From NCBI GenBank assembly GCA_026545225.1, contig CM048845.1, positions 79,536,533-79,600,532 of the forward strand: a stretch of DNA of 64,000 nt, read 5' to 3'. Below are positions 12,867-24,860 of this stretch, one piece after another. The translations under genes were made by a program, and so were the position numbers. Numbering within the stretch: the stretch's first letter is position 1; every line of letters begins with the position of its first letter. Below the pieces are notes generated by a model that was not told the origin of the DNA, did no database searches, and saw only the letters and a list, made by a program, of their open reading frames with translations. This DNA comes from Cornus controversa. Taxonomy: Eukaryota > Streptophyta > Magnoliopsida > Cornales > Cornaceae.

Positions 12867-14679
12867 TGTACCTTGCTGATGCAAGAATCCGGATGCATAA
12901 TTTTAGAAAGGAATTGATTGTAATATTATAACAAAATGAAGATCATAAGAGTTGCATTGCATTCTTGTCATAATAAAAGGAAAGCAGATGAAACAGGCAA
13001 AAAAAAAGAAGTTTCTGCCCTAATTGTAAAATAAACCAGCTAACTCCAAATTCTTGGAATTGTGATACTGATATTTGGCCATTATTTCAAGGGATATTTC
13101 AGAATCATTCTTGAGAGTTACGCATACAGAATACAAGTTAGGATTCAAATGAAAAACAAGGGGGTAAATAAGCTTGTTTGTTGTTCTTGATTGATTTAGC
13201 CTACAACAATTTTCATCTTACATTTTACATCACAGTCAATCAAACTAGCATGCAATGTAAATATAAAACTCAGGAGCAAGACTAAGTAGAGATACAACTG
13301 ATTATTACTACTAATAATAATAGTAAAACTGAAAAACTACAAAACCTCGTCAAGAGAAAATCAATTCATTATGTAAAGAAACATTTTAATCTAATAACTG
13401 TGATATAAACTCGCGCCTGACCACTTGTCAAGACCTCATTTGCAACACATCACAGCCTCGTACCTGGTTTGCACTCACCTCACAAGTCCAGTTGCTACCA
13501 AGTACCAATGCCTCAAACTCATGCCTAAATCGCACGAGGCAATCAAGCCCTTGTGCATCCTCTCTGATAGTGACTACTTCTAGAATCTCCACAAAAACGA
13601 TTGTGAAATGGTTACGGGTCACTGCTAGTTGAGATTCTTCAGTAATCGGATTAAATGAAGAAATACAAGCTATCAACAAATTGCAGACACACAAAGTAAC
13701 TCTCAAGTGATGTTTGTGAAGGACAAATAGTTTGCAGTAAAGGGTTTATCAAATAGGTGCAAAAAGCAAGCCTTAAAGTTTCAGGTTTTATAAAAAAGTA
13801 GCAATTGGGATATGAATCACTAAGTCATTGTTCATCAGTAGTATTTGTTACATTTTTTTTTAATGGGTAAATGTAAAACATAAAATCATCGTTACAACTT
13901 GATCGAAGACAAAGCACATTCTGGTGCATAATGAGTGCCATAACTTTGAGCACCTCATGAGTCCCAATATTATAATTATTGTGGTTTAGGATTTGGAACA
14001 TTGGCTTACAAGATCTTTCATAGTATTTATTTTCTTAAATATCTTTCAGAATATCTTACCCCTTTATTTTTTTTTTCCTTGTAATTAAATATTGAAGGTG
14101 GTCATTGCACCAGTAAACTGCAAAGTGTGGTATTTAGAGCATCAAAAACCAAATAAATACTAAAAAGGCCTAGTAGAGTTTTCTATTATTTAGACTTAAA
14201 TAATAAATATCAAAAAGAACATATTTAGCCTCAAAATGTATGGGGTTGACCTTGGATTTAGCGTGATTTCCTCCTACAGTCCTACCTATTTCAAAAAGGC
14301 AAGAATTGTACTCTCAGCAGAAACTCAAATCTTGTTTCTTAACTTTAGAGCGCCAAATATTTCGTGTGCATAATAATAATAATAATAAATAAATAAATAA
14401 AACTTTGAGGGAATGAATGTGTCAAATGAAGAACCAATTCTGAATTTCTTGAGAGATTATGGAAGGTTTGTTAAAGTACAAGCCCAAGTTACACAAGGGT
14501 TGGGACAAAATTGCTTGTTCAGAAATCTCCAGATTTTCAAGAGAAATGTCCACGTTTGATTGATACAAATGAAGATGCAGAAAACAGATAGAACATTAAC
14601 TAAACAGCATCATCAATATATCAGAACAGACAAATAAGATGGTTTTTCAATGCAAAAAATAACTAATAACATTGGATGT

Positions 14680-14713
<34 letters not shown>

Positions 14714-15029
14714 ACCTGGAAAACAAAGAGAGCTCCTCCGCTTTTCAAAGATGGCACAACTTGGGTTTGGTTGTTTGAGATGCTTCGACCTCTGAATATA
14801 CTACGTCCAGTTGAGTTCAGTGCCCACCCAGATGAACTCAACCTCTGAATACTACTATTCCTACATTATATTATATTCATATAAGGAATTGGTGCAGAAA
14901 ATCTAAAATAATATTCATGAAGAGTAAGTTGACCCTCCATTGCAAAGAGAGTGCATTTCAGCGGAATGGGTCGGGAGGGAAATTAATACTGTATTGGAAA
15001 GAACATACCGTCCAAACTCCAAACCAATC
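12867..15029. other. 5' flank of the NLR gene, no supported gene
   Basis: This region is AT-rich. On the - strand, a stretch at 13621-13479 ends in a strong donor-like CTTGTGAG/GTGAGTGC and is open, and 14841-14716 is open up to CAG/GTTCTC. Neither has a recognisable product or a clear start, so they are left as possible 5' exons only. Confidence 0.4.
14677..14712. repeat. (TG)n(AG)n microsatellite
   Basis: About 14 TG units are followed directly by a short AG run. Confidence 0.95.
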
Positions 15030-16070
15030 ATGGCCTGCTGGTTCACATTTCCACAATCTTTTTATTTTTTTTGGAAATTACTTTTATACTCTCACTCCAC
15101 TTGATCTTTTGAAAAAAAAAATTTATATTGAAGCAACATAATTGGACTCTGTAATTTAATAATAAATAGGATTCTGGATTTTTTTTTTAAAAAAAAATAC
15201 CATTATTAATAAAATTTATATTTAGATCAGTTAGCTGCTTTTTGTAATGCAACTAAAATGTTGAATTTAGTGATTTCGTCTCTTTAAGCATTTTTGTTAA
15301 TATGCAATTATTTATGATTTAGCTAGAATTTTTTTTTATAAAAAAAATGGTGGAGATAGTTTTTTCTAATTTTGAAATTTTTAATGAAAAACCAAAAGTG
15401 CAGATGTGAAAAAAGTTTATCTTTTAGTATTTTTAATTTCCCTAAGATCTGCCTCTTGAGTGTAATAAGGTGAACTTGTTTAGGTTGAAGTATCTTTATA
15501 GGAATTTAATCTAGTTTCCACTACGATTAGCATGTGTAAGCGCGTAAACAAGTATTGTTGAAGAGTTCTAGACTATTATTTTGGTTGATATTCCACGGCC
15601 ACACAGCTTTGATTTTTCAATTCAAGACAGCAGAATTATTTTATATGGACAACTTGTGTTATATTATTATGATCGTTGATGCCTTATGAATTTTAATCAT
15701 ATTTTTATTTTTATTTTTATTTTTAAGGCATCAACGATCTCTTCGTACAGTGTAGACTTCAAACAGAGCACTACATTAAACAAAGACTTCCATCATATTT
15801 TATGGGTCAATACTCCCCAAAAACATATATAATAGAAAAAAAAAAATTAAAACAAAACCTCTGTTTTTTTTATTGAAACAAGAGGATTATCTTATAAAAT
15901 AAATAAATTAAAGGCATAAGAAGACAAAAGACCAAATACCTAGTGAAAATCATGAATGGAGCTACAAAAGTGGGAAGAAAATCTAAAACTAGTTTATAGA
16001 TTGTACATGTTCTCAATCTCCCCTTTTGGTCTGTTCATGGATTTCTATATACAAGATTTTTGTAGACATG
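15030..16070. repeat. Triplicated segment, copy A
   Basis: This shares long blocks with 19015-20190 and 25585-26375. The shared landmarks, in order, are TTGGACTCTG, a TTTAATCTAGTTTCCACT block, CCACACAGCTTTG, ATTATGATCGTTGATGCCTT, ATTAAACAAAGACTTCCATC and ACTAGTTTATAGATTGTACA. The order and spacing are conserved among the copies despite small indels. No coding region is seen. Copy C lies directly upstream of a DC1 gene, which hints that A and B are remnants of duplicated gene-upstream DNA, or of an unclassified repeat family. Confidence 0.85.
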
Positions 16071-16601
16071 GCACTTTCATTATGAATTTTGTTACGAGAT
16101 CATGGAATGGAGTAATTGAGAACAAGATAAAATAATGACAAAAAATAACAAGTTAACGCATACAAAATAAGAGATAAGAATTTGCGTGATTGGAATTTTG
16201 GCCTAAGCCCACATGCAAAAACAAAGTAAAATATTTCACTGTGAAGATCAAAAGAGGGCTCACTCCCAAAGCCCCAATAACAAATTTTAGTATTTTCTCA
16301 CGGAGACTTGGAACTAGTTGATAAGCAGGAATGGAATGAAATGAGCATTCATGGTCATTTCAAGGCACTTGTTTCAACAAAATCGTTCATTTTCTTGAGT
16401 TATAAAATGTCTATATCATTTTCACCATTAATTAAAATAAATTAATCTAAAGACGGATAAAAATCTTGTCTTCTTCATATTTGTTTTCTTTATATATCGA
16501 GTATGTATGTTTTTTCTCTCTCTATATATAGTATGTATGTTATACTTGTCATATACCCATGTATATATATACTTATATATATATATATAGAGTAATGATC
16601 T

Positions 16602-16750
16602 CTTGCTTATCGGTAAATAACAAATTTATCCACACCAAGTACAGTAACCGTTAGATGTGATTTGTTAGATTTTTTTAGTAATTGCCTTTTTTATGTCAAT
16701 CACATCTAACGATTAATGTATTTGGTATGGATAAATTTCTTGTAAGCAAG
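16602..16750. mobile_element. Short foldback/MITE-like element
   Basis: The left arm begins CTTGCTTAT and runs through AAATTTATCCACACCAAGTA to TAGATGTGATT. The right arm is its inverse complement, ending at GTAAGCAAG (16750), with about 40 bp between the arms. The arms differ at several positions. No coding capacity. Confidence 0.7.
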
Positions 16751-16818
16751 AATGTTAAATTAACTAAGTTAATGAAGAAGAGGAGTTTCTTGAGTGATCA
16801 CATTAGTGCCCAAACAAA

Positions 16819-16849
16819 CCCCACCCCCCACCCCCCCCCCCCCCCCCCC
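16819..16849. repeat. Poly-C tract (G-run on the minus strand)
   Basis: C-runs culminate in about 19 consecutive C and are followed by GGAGAGGGG. On the - strand this gives long G-runs able to form a G-quadruplex. Confidence 0.95.
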
Positions 16850-17113
16850 GGAGAGGGGAGGATAGGTTCATCTTTGTCACTGGGACACCACACATTATGC
16901 ACCCATATATACATATACCTGTCATATGGGCGCCCATATATATCGTGTCACTATATTTACCGGTGCTCAAGCACATATATTGTATTGCTATATTTACTGG
17001 AACAAGTATTGAAGCATGTATACTGTGTTTCAAAATCCTTTAGATTTATTCTCTCTAACGGTACATCTCACACACACACACACAATATTTGTTTTTTTTT
17101 ATGAGTAAAAAAT

Positions 17114-18195
17114 AGTCTACTCATTTTTAATTGTAACCTTAAAATCTAATTCTAACGCTATTAATTAAATAAAACCTTTTAAACTTATTGATATTTCATT
17201 ACTATTAAATAATATTGATCGTAAATGACAAGTTTGGACATTCCTTAATTAATAATAAAAAAAAAAATAGATTTCTTAGGAGGGATGCCCTCTTGTGAAA
17301 GGGATATCTGCTGGGGTTGCACGACGCATGAGAGAGAATGAGTGGTTAATGAAAAAATAACTTTGATTATAAGAAATAGTTTTGCAATCTATATAATTAT
17401 GTGTTGTTTTATTCAATTGATAATGGGAAAACCTATTTTCTTAGGAGGCCCCACAAAAAAAAAAAAAAACTTCTTAGGTTATAGAATTGAAATAACATAA
17501 AACTGGAACATATTCAGTGAGGATGGAGAAAGTACAAGTTGAAACTTTGAGGCTTTTGTTATTGAATTATGTAATTTTTATTGAAGTTGGACAATTTGAG
17601 ATGTAAGGATATATATTGTGCAAATTTATATAACTTTCTTGGAAGAATATTTGTGTGGATGAATTTTTGGAGGATGTTTTATTATCATTCTAATTTTCAT
17701 CGAGGTGAACAAGCGATAGCCAATAAAAAATTGGCAGAAACGTTCGCAGCGAGCAAGACTCATCTTCTAAGATTCTGAGATGAAATAAAATTTATCAAAG
17801 AGAAGTCTTCTAGGATTTTGAGACAAAATAAAATTAATCAAATTGACCAAAGATTTTCACTTCTTCCCTTTAATATGTTGTGGTATATTTAGCTGAATAA
17901 GACACCATCTAATTTTTTGTTTTTTGTTTTAGTTTCCTCTCATGCTCTCATAGAAATATACGAAAGTTAGTCAAACAATCAAACCCTTACTTTCGATTGT
18001 TCAACAGATCGGTATAGTCAAGTCATGACCGGATCATTGTTTAAGGAATGTCTAAACTTGTCATTTACAATCAATATTATTTAATAGTAATTAATGGCAT
18101 ATCAATAAGTTCCCTAAAATAAGTTTAAAAAGTCTTATTTAATTAATAGCGTTAGAATCTTAGATCCTAAGGCTATAATTAAAAGTAAGTAGACT
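17114..18195. mobile_element. Element with long inverted repeats (about 135-155 bp arms)
   Basis: The left arm 17114-17248 (AGTCTACTCATTTTTAATT to TTCCTTAA) is matched in inverse orientation by 18041-18195 (TTAAGGAA to AGTAGACT). Both arms contain AACGCTATTAATTAAATAA or its complement. About 790 bp of non-coding DNA lies between them. This architecture suggests a non-autonomous DNA transposon of the MULE or foldback type. I found no matching target-site duplication, so the class and outer limits are unsure. Confidence 0.65.
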
Positions 18196-18550
18196 GCTTC
18201 TTAAGCAAAATAAAGATCTGGATGAAAATGAAGGTTCTGGTTTATCACTTTCAATTTTCAATAAAAAATAAAAGATAAGATTATATTAATTTTTTTCAGT
18301 CAAGAATATTATAATAATCTTGATTAAAAGAAAAAGACCAATTATATCGGTCTTGATTTAGAAAGTTTTAATTAGATGGATAACTAATTAAATTAAAGTT
18401 GGCCAAATGTCTTATTTTTTAACCAATTCTGTTTTATATGAAAAAGTATAGGACGTTGCAAAATACTACCATTCCATTCCTACATTATTCTTTGTCTCCA
18501 GATACTAACATTCCATTCCTATATCATTCTTTGTTTGCAGCAAAACAGTG

Positions 18551-18715
18551 AAATGAGAATGATCATTTCATTCCCAGCTTCATTTCATTCTCATTTTATT
18601 TCATTCTTGTATACCTAACTAACTCTTATGCTGCGTTTGGTACGCGAGAATGGAATGGAATGCAGCTGTGAATGAAATGAAAATGGAAATGGAATGGAAT
18701 GATCATTCTCATTCT
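18551..18715. repeat. Imperfect palindrome of ATGGAATG-type motifs
   Basis: AATGAGAATGATCATTTCATTC with its downstream block is mirrored around about 18628 by GAATGGAATGG and GAATGATCATTCTCATTCT. The turn region carries GCGTTTGGTACGCGAG. This resembles plant MITEs rich in GGAATG repeats. No coding region, and no target duplication identified. Confidence 0.6.
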
Positions 18716-19014
18716 ATTGTTTGGTTTCAAAATATGAAATGAGATAGGAATGGAATAAATTTTAAATCAAATTCTCCAAAATATCCCTCATAGTGACAAA
18801 TAAATTAAACAAACAAATATGTGGTGGTGGAGGAAGTTCATGATGTGGAGGTGGCCAATTAGTTAATCACAAACATATTTTAGTTAATGGTCATATAGTA
18901 GATATACCAAGTTATCACTGTAAACCCCGAGATATTATTACGGCGAGGAATGACCAAAAATTTAGAGCTCTGATTCAAAATTCTCTCAATTCATCCCCTC
19001 ACGAGGAATTGCCA

Positions 19015-20190
19015 CCAATGGCCTGGTTCACATTTCTTCAATCTTTTTATTTTTTTTTTGGAAATTACTTTTATACTCTTACTCCACTTGAAAAAAATAG
19101 AATTATATTGAAGTAACAAAATTGGACTCTGCAATTATAAAAAATAAATAGAAAGGATTCTAGATTTTTTTTAATAAAAAATACTATTATTAATAAAAAT
19201 TATATTTAGATCAGTTATCTGCTTTTTGTAATGCAACTAAATGTTGAACTTAGTGATTTCGTTTGTTTAAGCATAAAATGCAATTACTTATGATTTAGCT
19301 AGAATTTAAAAAAAAAAATTGGTCAAAACTTAAAGTTAGAGATCTTTTCTTCTAATTTTGAATTTTTTAATGAAAAACCAAAAGTGCATATGTGAAAAAG
19401 TTTATCTTTTATTTTTTATTTCCCTCAGATCTGCCGCTTGAGTGATTAATTCTTGTTTTTATTGATGTCTACAAGATACCAAGATATATAATTTTAACTA
19501 GAAGTAGGTAGATAGGACACATCAATATTAATGTACCATGGGTTCATAGCATGGCTAAGTTTCATACGGAAGACCATCATACTAATTATTAAAAAAATGT
19601 AGTAGTTGTGTAGTAATACTTGCTTAGGTTGAAGGATCTTTACGGGAATTTAATCTAGTTTCCACTATGATTAGCATGTGTAAGCCCATAAACAAGTATT
19701 ATTTAAGAGTTCTACACTATTTATTTTGATTAATATTCCATGGCCACACAGCTTTGGAATTATTTTATATGGACAACTTGTGTTATATTATTATGATCGT
19801 TGATGCCTTGTGAATTTTAATCTACTATTGTTTTTTTTCTTGTCCAGAACTCGTCATGCAATGTAGACTTCAAACGGAGCACTATATTAAACAAAGACTT
19901 CCATCATATTTTATGGGTCAATGCTCCCCCAAAAAAAATATAAATAAAAATAAAAAAAACCCTCGTGTGCGTCTATACTCTTAACATAAAAAGCCATATT
20001 TTTCCATTGAAACGAGAGGATTATCTTATTGTAGAATTAAATAAATTAAAGGCATGAGAGGACAAAAGTCCAAATACCTAGCGGAAATAATGAATGGAGC
20101 TACAAAAGAGGGGGAGAAACTCTGAAACTAGTTTATAGATTGTACATGTTCTTAATCTTCCCTTTTGATATATTCATGGATTTATATACG
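19015..20190. repeat. Triplicated segment, copy B
   Basis: This is the longest of the three related segments. It matches copy A from the TTACTTTTATACTCTTACTC block to the ACTAGTTTATAGATTGTACA block. It also shares with copy C an upstream block (TTCATAGCATGGCTAAGTTTC) that copy A lacks. Non-coding. Confidence 0.85.
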
Positions 20191-22218
20191 ACTATGAATT
20201 TGTTATTGTTTCTTGACAAAGGAAAACCTCAATTAATGGAAAATTACAATTAAATCTTACTTTTTTTTTTATTGAAAAACAAATAAGTCTTAAAAAATTG
20301 AAAAAACTATACTTAAATAAAGTTAGGAAAACTAAATTACAAAGTGGTTTATTTTAAAAGTTTATTTTTCACTTGGTAGAATTAAACAAAATAATCACAT
20401 TTGCATTGAAAATTATTATTCAAGTCCAAAATGTCCTCCAATCTCTTATTTCAACCCACACTAAACTCTATTTGATTTCTGTACGACTGAATAAGTATTG
20501 TGTGTGACTGAAGAAAATCTAACACATCATTATTTTTTCGTCTCACCAGAAGAAAATCGAATTCATTACAAAGTGTACTACTACCTAAATAAATTATTGG
20601 TCGTTGAATCGTTGATCATCCCTTATCACAAAAATATGGTCTCTTATTTTGCTTTAGTGAATTGATTTTTTACTTTTAAAAAAAAAATATTAGTGAACTA
20701 ATTTTTGAATTGTATAAAAAATTCATGTGCCAATGATTCTTAATTTTGTGATGTTTTAATTGTGCTGAACAGTTTCACTAGTTACTTTTTTAAGTTGTCA
20801 TTATCAACTATCTAATTCATATTTGTTTGTTCAAATATATTCTTAATTTGATTTAGTGAACAATCATATTCTATGTAAAATGACCCATAACTCATTTGTT
20901 AATAAAGTGCAAAATCAGCATACTTGAAATTTATAGGAGTTTACTTGTGAAATTTGAATTTTCCTTATCTTTGTGCCTCATTTTTTATGCAATATCACTT
21001 CTTAATGCTCATATTTTTTTAGACATATTAGCTAGACTAAAAAGTTACTTAAGCACATTTAGAAAATCTACTTTATTCCCATCGGGATATAGTTGATGTA
21101 TTCTGATACCACAAGTGTATCCACTTACATTAATCTAAGAGGTAAAATAAGTTGGTTGTCATTGAAGGCCATATCTGGTGGTCTAATTTGGATTACTTTA
21201 CGACATAATATCATGCTCACAAGTACTTATATAACTTATATTTTGCTTTTCTTTAAAGTTTGTTTAATTTTACTTGATTACTTTTATATTCCTACAATTT
21301 TTCATATATTTTGCTTTTTTTTATGAGTTTGTTCAGTTTTATTTGATTACTTTTATATTTCTACAATTTTTCATAAACCAAATGACGTTTCAGTATTTTT
21401 TTTAATTTCTTGAGTAAAGAAATTATTTGATTTAAGAAGGATAATTTGATATTATGGAATAAGAGATTAAAAGGTATTTTAGACCTGAATAATAATTCTC
21501 AATGTATATGTAATTATTTTGCTTAATTCAACCAAAATGAAAAATACGCTTTTAAAATAGATCACTTTGTAATTTAGGCCTCCTAACATTATTTAAGTGT
21601 AGTTTTTCCTAAAAATTTCTTTTAAGACTAATAAGTCTTACTTTTGAATTTTTTTCTATTCAAGTCCTGATTCACTAAATCTTCCATTTCTACCTTTAAT
21701 AAATTATATATGCTCTTTGCTACATTAGATATAAAATTTAGACTCAAATTTTCATATATACCCTTACAAAAGTAGAAATAAAAATTGAATCGAAAGGTAA
21801 AAAAATACATGTCATTAATTTTTTATAAAATAATTAATTTTTTCTACTAAAATCATGTGTTCTACACAAGTTTTTGAATTGAATTTAAATTAAATTAATT
21901 ATTATTCAAACTCATAATATTAAGTAACTAAAACTTAAGGAATATATAACAAATAGATTATATATAAATTTTTGGATAAATTTATAATTATAAAAGTTTA
22001 CTTCTATTTAGTAAGGGTATAAATGAAATATGTAGTAATTTAGAACTTAAATGAAAAAAAAAAATTCAAAAGTAGAATTTATTGGTCCTAAAAAAAATTA
22101 AAAATTATTTATCTTTCAATAATAATAAAAAAAAGTAGAACTAAACAGCAAGTTTTCCTTCACCTTTAAAACTAATACAAGAGTTTCTATATTGATTCTT
22201 TTATCTATCAACAGTGCA
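20191..22218. other. AT-rich intergenic DNA
   Basis: Very AT-rich sequence with poly-A and poly-T runs. I see no gene, no clear transposon ends and no RNA gene. Confidence 0.6.
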
Positions 22219-22840
22219 TGTTGGAAACCCAAGGGTCCCCAAGCATAAAATGAATAAAAGAGAATGAGAGTCTAATTAGTAAAAGCATTGAGAGAATCTC
22301 TACAAGTGCTTCGAAGAGTTTTCAAGAGAGCATTTACAACATTTTATGAAAAATAATTGAGTAATCCAATAATAGCATCTGAATGGAGTCGGATGCTCTC
22401 CATTCTTTTGATGGTTGAAATGGACCCAAACATTGGTCCCACCATAACAATCAAGTGAATGGGAGAGTCTTGTCTTGCAGAGGAATATATATTCATGTGC
22501 CTTTGATAGAAAGTGTGGAGCCTCATTATACTACTCTAACTTTGTAAATCTAATTTTTTTAATAGATATTCAGTGCGCTTTGATAGGAAGTGTGGAGCCT
22601 CATTATACTGCTCTAACTTTGCAAATTTAACTTTTTTAGAGGGGTATTTTCACACTTGTTATGTAGCCTTAGAAGGTGCCTATATATACCATCTGAACTT
22701 TCTATAATTGTATGTCGTTTTTCCCATCAGAGTGAAACCCTACAACACCAAGGACGTAACTTTAAATTTTGAATGAATATTATAAATCTGTATCTTTGCT
22801 TGCGTGTTTGATCTTCTTTTCTTTTAATTTTTGCAACAAC
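22219..22840 (+). repeat. Probable 5' LTR of a truncated Copia element
   Basis: The segment begins TGTTGGAAACCC and ends just before a degenerate primer-binding site (CTGATATTAAAGTCTC at 22841 onward, compare CTGGTATCAGAGC). It includes a direct duplication of about 70 bp (near 22497-22560 and 22576-22640, sharing GTGTGGAGCCTCATTATACT). No 3' LTR was found in the window, so the start is inferred. Confidence 0.5.
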
Positions 22841-22873
22841 TGATATTAAAGTCTCAGGTTCAAGTGGGAGCGA

Positions 22874-24844
22874 TGGGTGTAGAAGAGGGAAAGATCAAGA
22901 TCGAAGGAAGGTTCAATGAAACATATTTTGGATTCTGGAAGATACAGATTGAAGACTGTTTGTATCAGAAATATTTGTATCAACCAATTTTAAGAACAAA
23001 ACAAGAAGACATAAAAGGTGTTGATTGAGCTGTTATTAATCAGTGGGCTCTAAGGTGTTGATTGAGCTGTTATTAATCAGTGGGCTCTAAGGTGTTGATT
23101 GATCTAGGGGTTATTCGATTGACACTGTCTCGCAATGTCGCCTTCAACATAGCGAAGGAGAAGGCAATGACAAGTTTAATGGCAGTTGTAACAACCTGCT
23201 CCACCACATGGTATGATATTGTCCGCTTTGGGCCTAACCCGCAAGGTTTTATTCTTGGATTTTACCCCAAAAGGCCTCATACCATTTGGAGAGGGCACAC
23301 CACATATATAGCACATTCCCATTCCACACCCAGGCGATGTGGGATTGAGCATCCTGTAGTCTGCCAGTATGGTAGCTCGCCCAGTGTCTCGCACCTGCCC
23401 ACATCACACCCGCCCACAAGGGTCACCACAATCCACCCCCCTAGGAGGCCTGACGTCCCCATCGGCACACTTCCGGCTGGGTCAGGCTCTGATACCATTT
23501 GTAACAGCCCGTTCCACCACATGGTATGATATTGTCCGCTTTGGGCCTAGTCCGCACGGTTTTGCTCTTGGATTTTACCTCAAAATGCCTCATACCATTT
23601 GGAGAGAGCACACCATATATATATTCACATCCTCTTTCCACACCCAGCCGGAAGTGTGCCGACAGGAACGTCGGGCCTCCTAGGAGGTGGATTGTGGTGA
23701 CCCTTGTGGGCGGGTGTGATGTGGGCGGGTACGAGACACTGGGCGAGCTACCACACTAGCAGGCTACAGGGTGCTCAATCCCACATCACCTGGGTATGGA
23801 AAGAGGATGTGTTATATATGTGGTGTGCTCTCTCCAAATGATATGAGGCATTTTGGGGTAAAACTCAAGAGCAAAACCATGCAGGCTAGGCCTAAAGCGG
23901 ACAATATCATACCATGTGGTGGAGCGGGCTGTTACAAATGGTATCAGAGCCTGACCCAGCCGGAAGTGTGCCGACGAGGACGTCGGGCCTCCTAGGGGGG
24001 TGGATTATGGTGACCCTTGTGGGCGGGTGTGATGTGGGCGGGTGTGAGACACTGGGCGAGCTACTACATTGGCAGGCTACAGGGTGCTCAATCCCACATC
24101 ACCTAGGTGTGGAATGGGGATGTGCTATATATGTGGTGTGCTCTCTCCAAATGGTATGAGATATTTTGGGGTAAAACCCAAGAACAAAACCGTGCGGGTT
24201 AGGCCCAAAGTGGACAATATCATACCATGTGGTGGAAGAAGGCTGTTACAGCAACCCTTACAGATATGGATGAGAAACCCTCTGCGTCCAACAAGGTATA
24301 TTTGATGCAGCATTTATTCAATCTAAAGGTGTCAGAAGGTGTGTCAGTGGCCAACCATCTGAACGAGTTCAACACAGTTACGACTCAATTGAGCTCTGTA
24401 GAAATTAATTTTGATCATGAGATCAAGACGTTGATTATATTATCCTCTTTACCAGAAAGCTGAAACGATGCTGTCATGAAGTTTGATGATGTTTGATATT
24501 TGATTCTTAGTGAAGAAATTCACAGGAGGAAAATAGGCGAACCATCTAGATTTGCTCTAAATACAGAAAGTAGAGGAAGAACTTCTGAAAGAACAGGCAT
24601 GGATCGCAGTAAATCGAAATCCAAAAATAAAGACAAGTCGAGTACTGAAAAATTTCTTGACAATTGTTGGAATTGTGGAAATAAAGGGCATTCAAAGAAA
24701 GATTATCGGACACCAAGGAAGAATGGCAAAGAGGAGCAGGAATCTATAAACACAGTCATAGAGGAGGTTATTGACGCTCTGATTTTGAGCATGGATAGTC
24801 CAGTTGAGTCATGGGTTCTTAAATCAGGTGCGTCGTTTCACTAG
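22874..24844 (+). pseudogene. Copia gag/protease fragment, interrupted
   Basis: The frame from ATG 22874 shows a Copia gag start (GRFNETYFGFWKIQIEDCLY). It breaks at a stop near 23026 where a 37-39 bp block is tandemly duplicated, and then resumes as GVIRLTLSRNVAFNIAKEK. After the insertion it continues from about 24265 with EKPSASNKVYLMQHLFNLKV and a stop at 24462. A later block at 24500-24844 carries a CCHC knuckle (CWNCGNKGHSKKDY, with the last Cys replaced) and the protease position SWVLKSGASFH, where the catalytic Asp of DSG is Lys. It cannot encode a working polyprotein. Confidence 0.8.
23187..24250. mobile_element. Inverted pair of TRIM elements nested in Copia gag
   Basis: Components, left to right: LTR on the - strand (23187-23430); internal domain on the - strand with a primer-binding site (23486-23497, complement of TGGTATCAGAGC); partial LTR on the - strand (23500 to about 23647); partial internal domain (+); LTR (+) 23693-23936; primer-binding site (+) 23939-23950; short internal domain; LTR (+) from about 24006 to 24250. 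LTRs start TGTGGTGACCC and end GGCTGTTACA. The internal part is only about 70 bp and ends in a purine-rich AGGGGGGTGGAT. These are the marks of terminal-repeat retrotransposons in miniature. The flanking five bases are GCAGT and GCAAC, so any target duplication is imperfect. Confidence 0.8.
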
Positions 24845-24860
24845 TTGTAGTGGTAGTATG

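Larger units (their letters stand above)
22219..24860 (+). mobile_element. Truncated Ty1/Copia retrotransposon with nested TRIM pair
   Basis: The order is LTR-like region, degenerate primer-binding site, gag, zinc knuckle and the beginning of the protease, after which homology stops near 24845. Integrase, reverse transcriptase and the 3' LTR are absent. A 1064-bp insertion (23187-24250) splits gag. Confidence 0.7.

Noticed and set aside
12867..12884. Longer NLR start at a TTG codon
   Set aside because: TTG is not a normal plant start. The first ATG at 12866 was used, with an upstream exon left open.
9333..12931. Plus-strand open frames opposite the NLR gene
   Set aside because: They are antisense shadows of a leucine-rich coding strand.
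14647..14841. Ser/Arg-rich minus-strand stretch resembling a transit peptide exon
   Set aside because: No ATG in frame before an upstream stop, a weak donor inside a microsatellite border, and an internal duplication explain the openness.
23080..23683. Overlapping open frames on both strands within 23.1-24.3 kb
   Set aside because: They fall in GC-richer TRIM LTRs and change frame at each element boundary. No protein family recognised.
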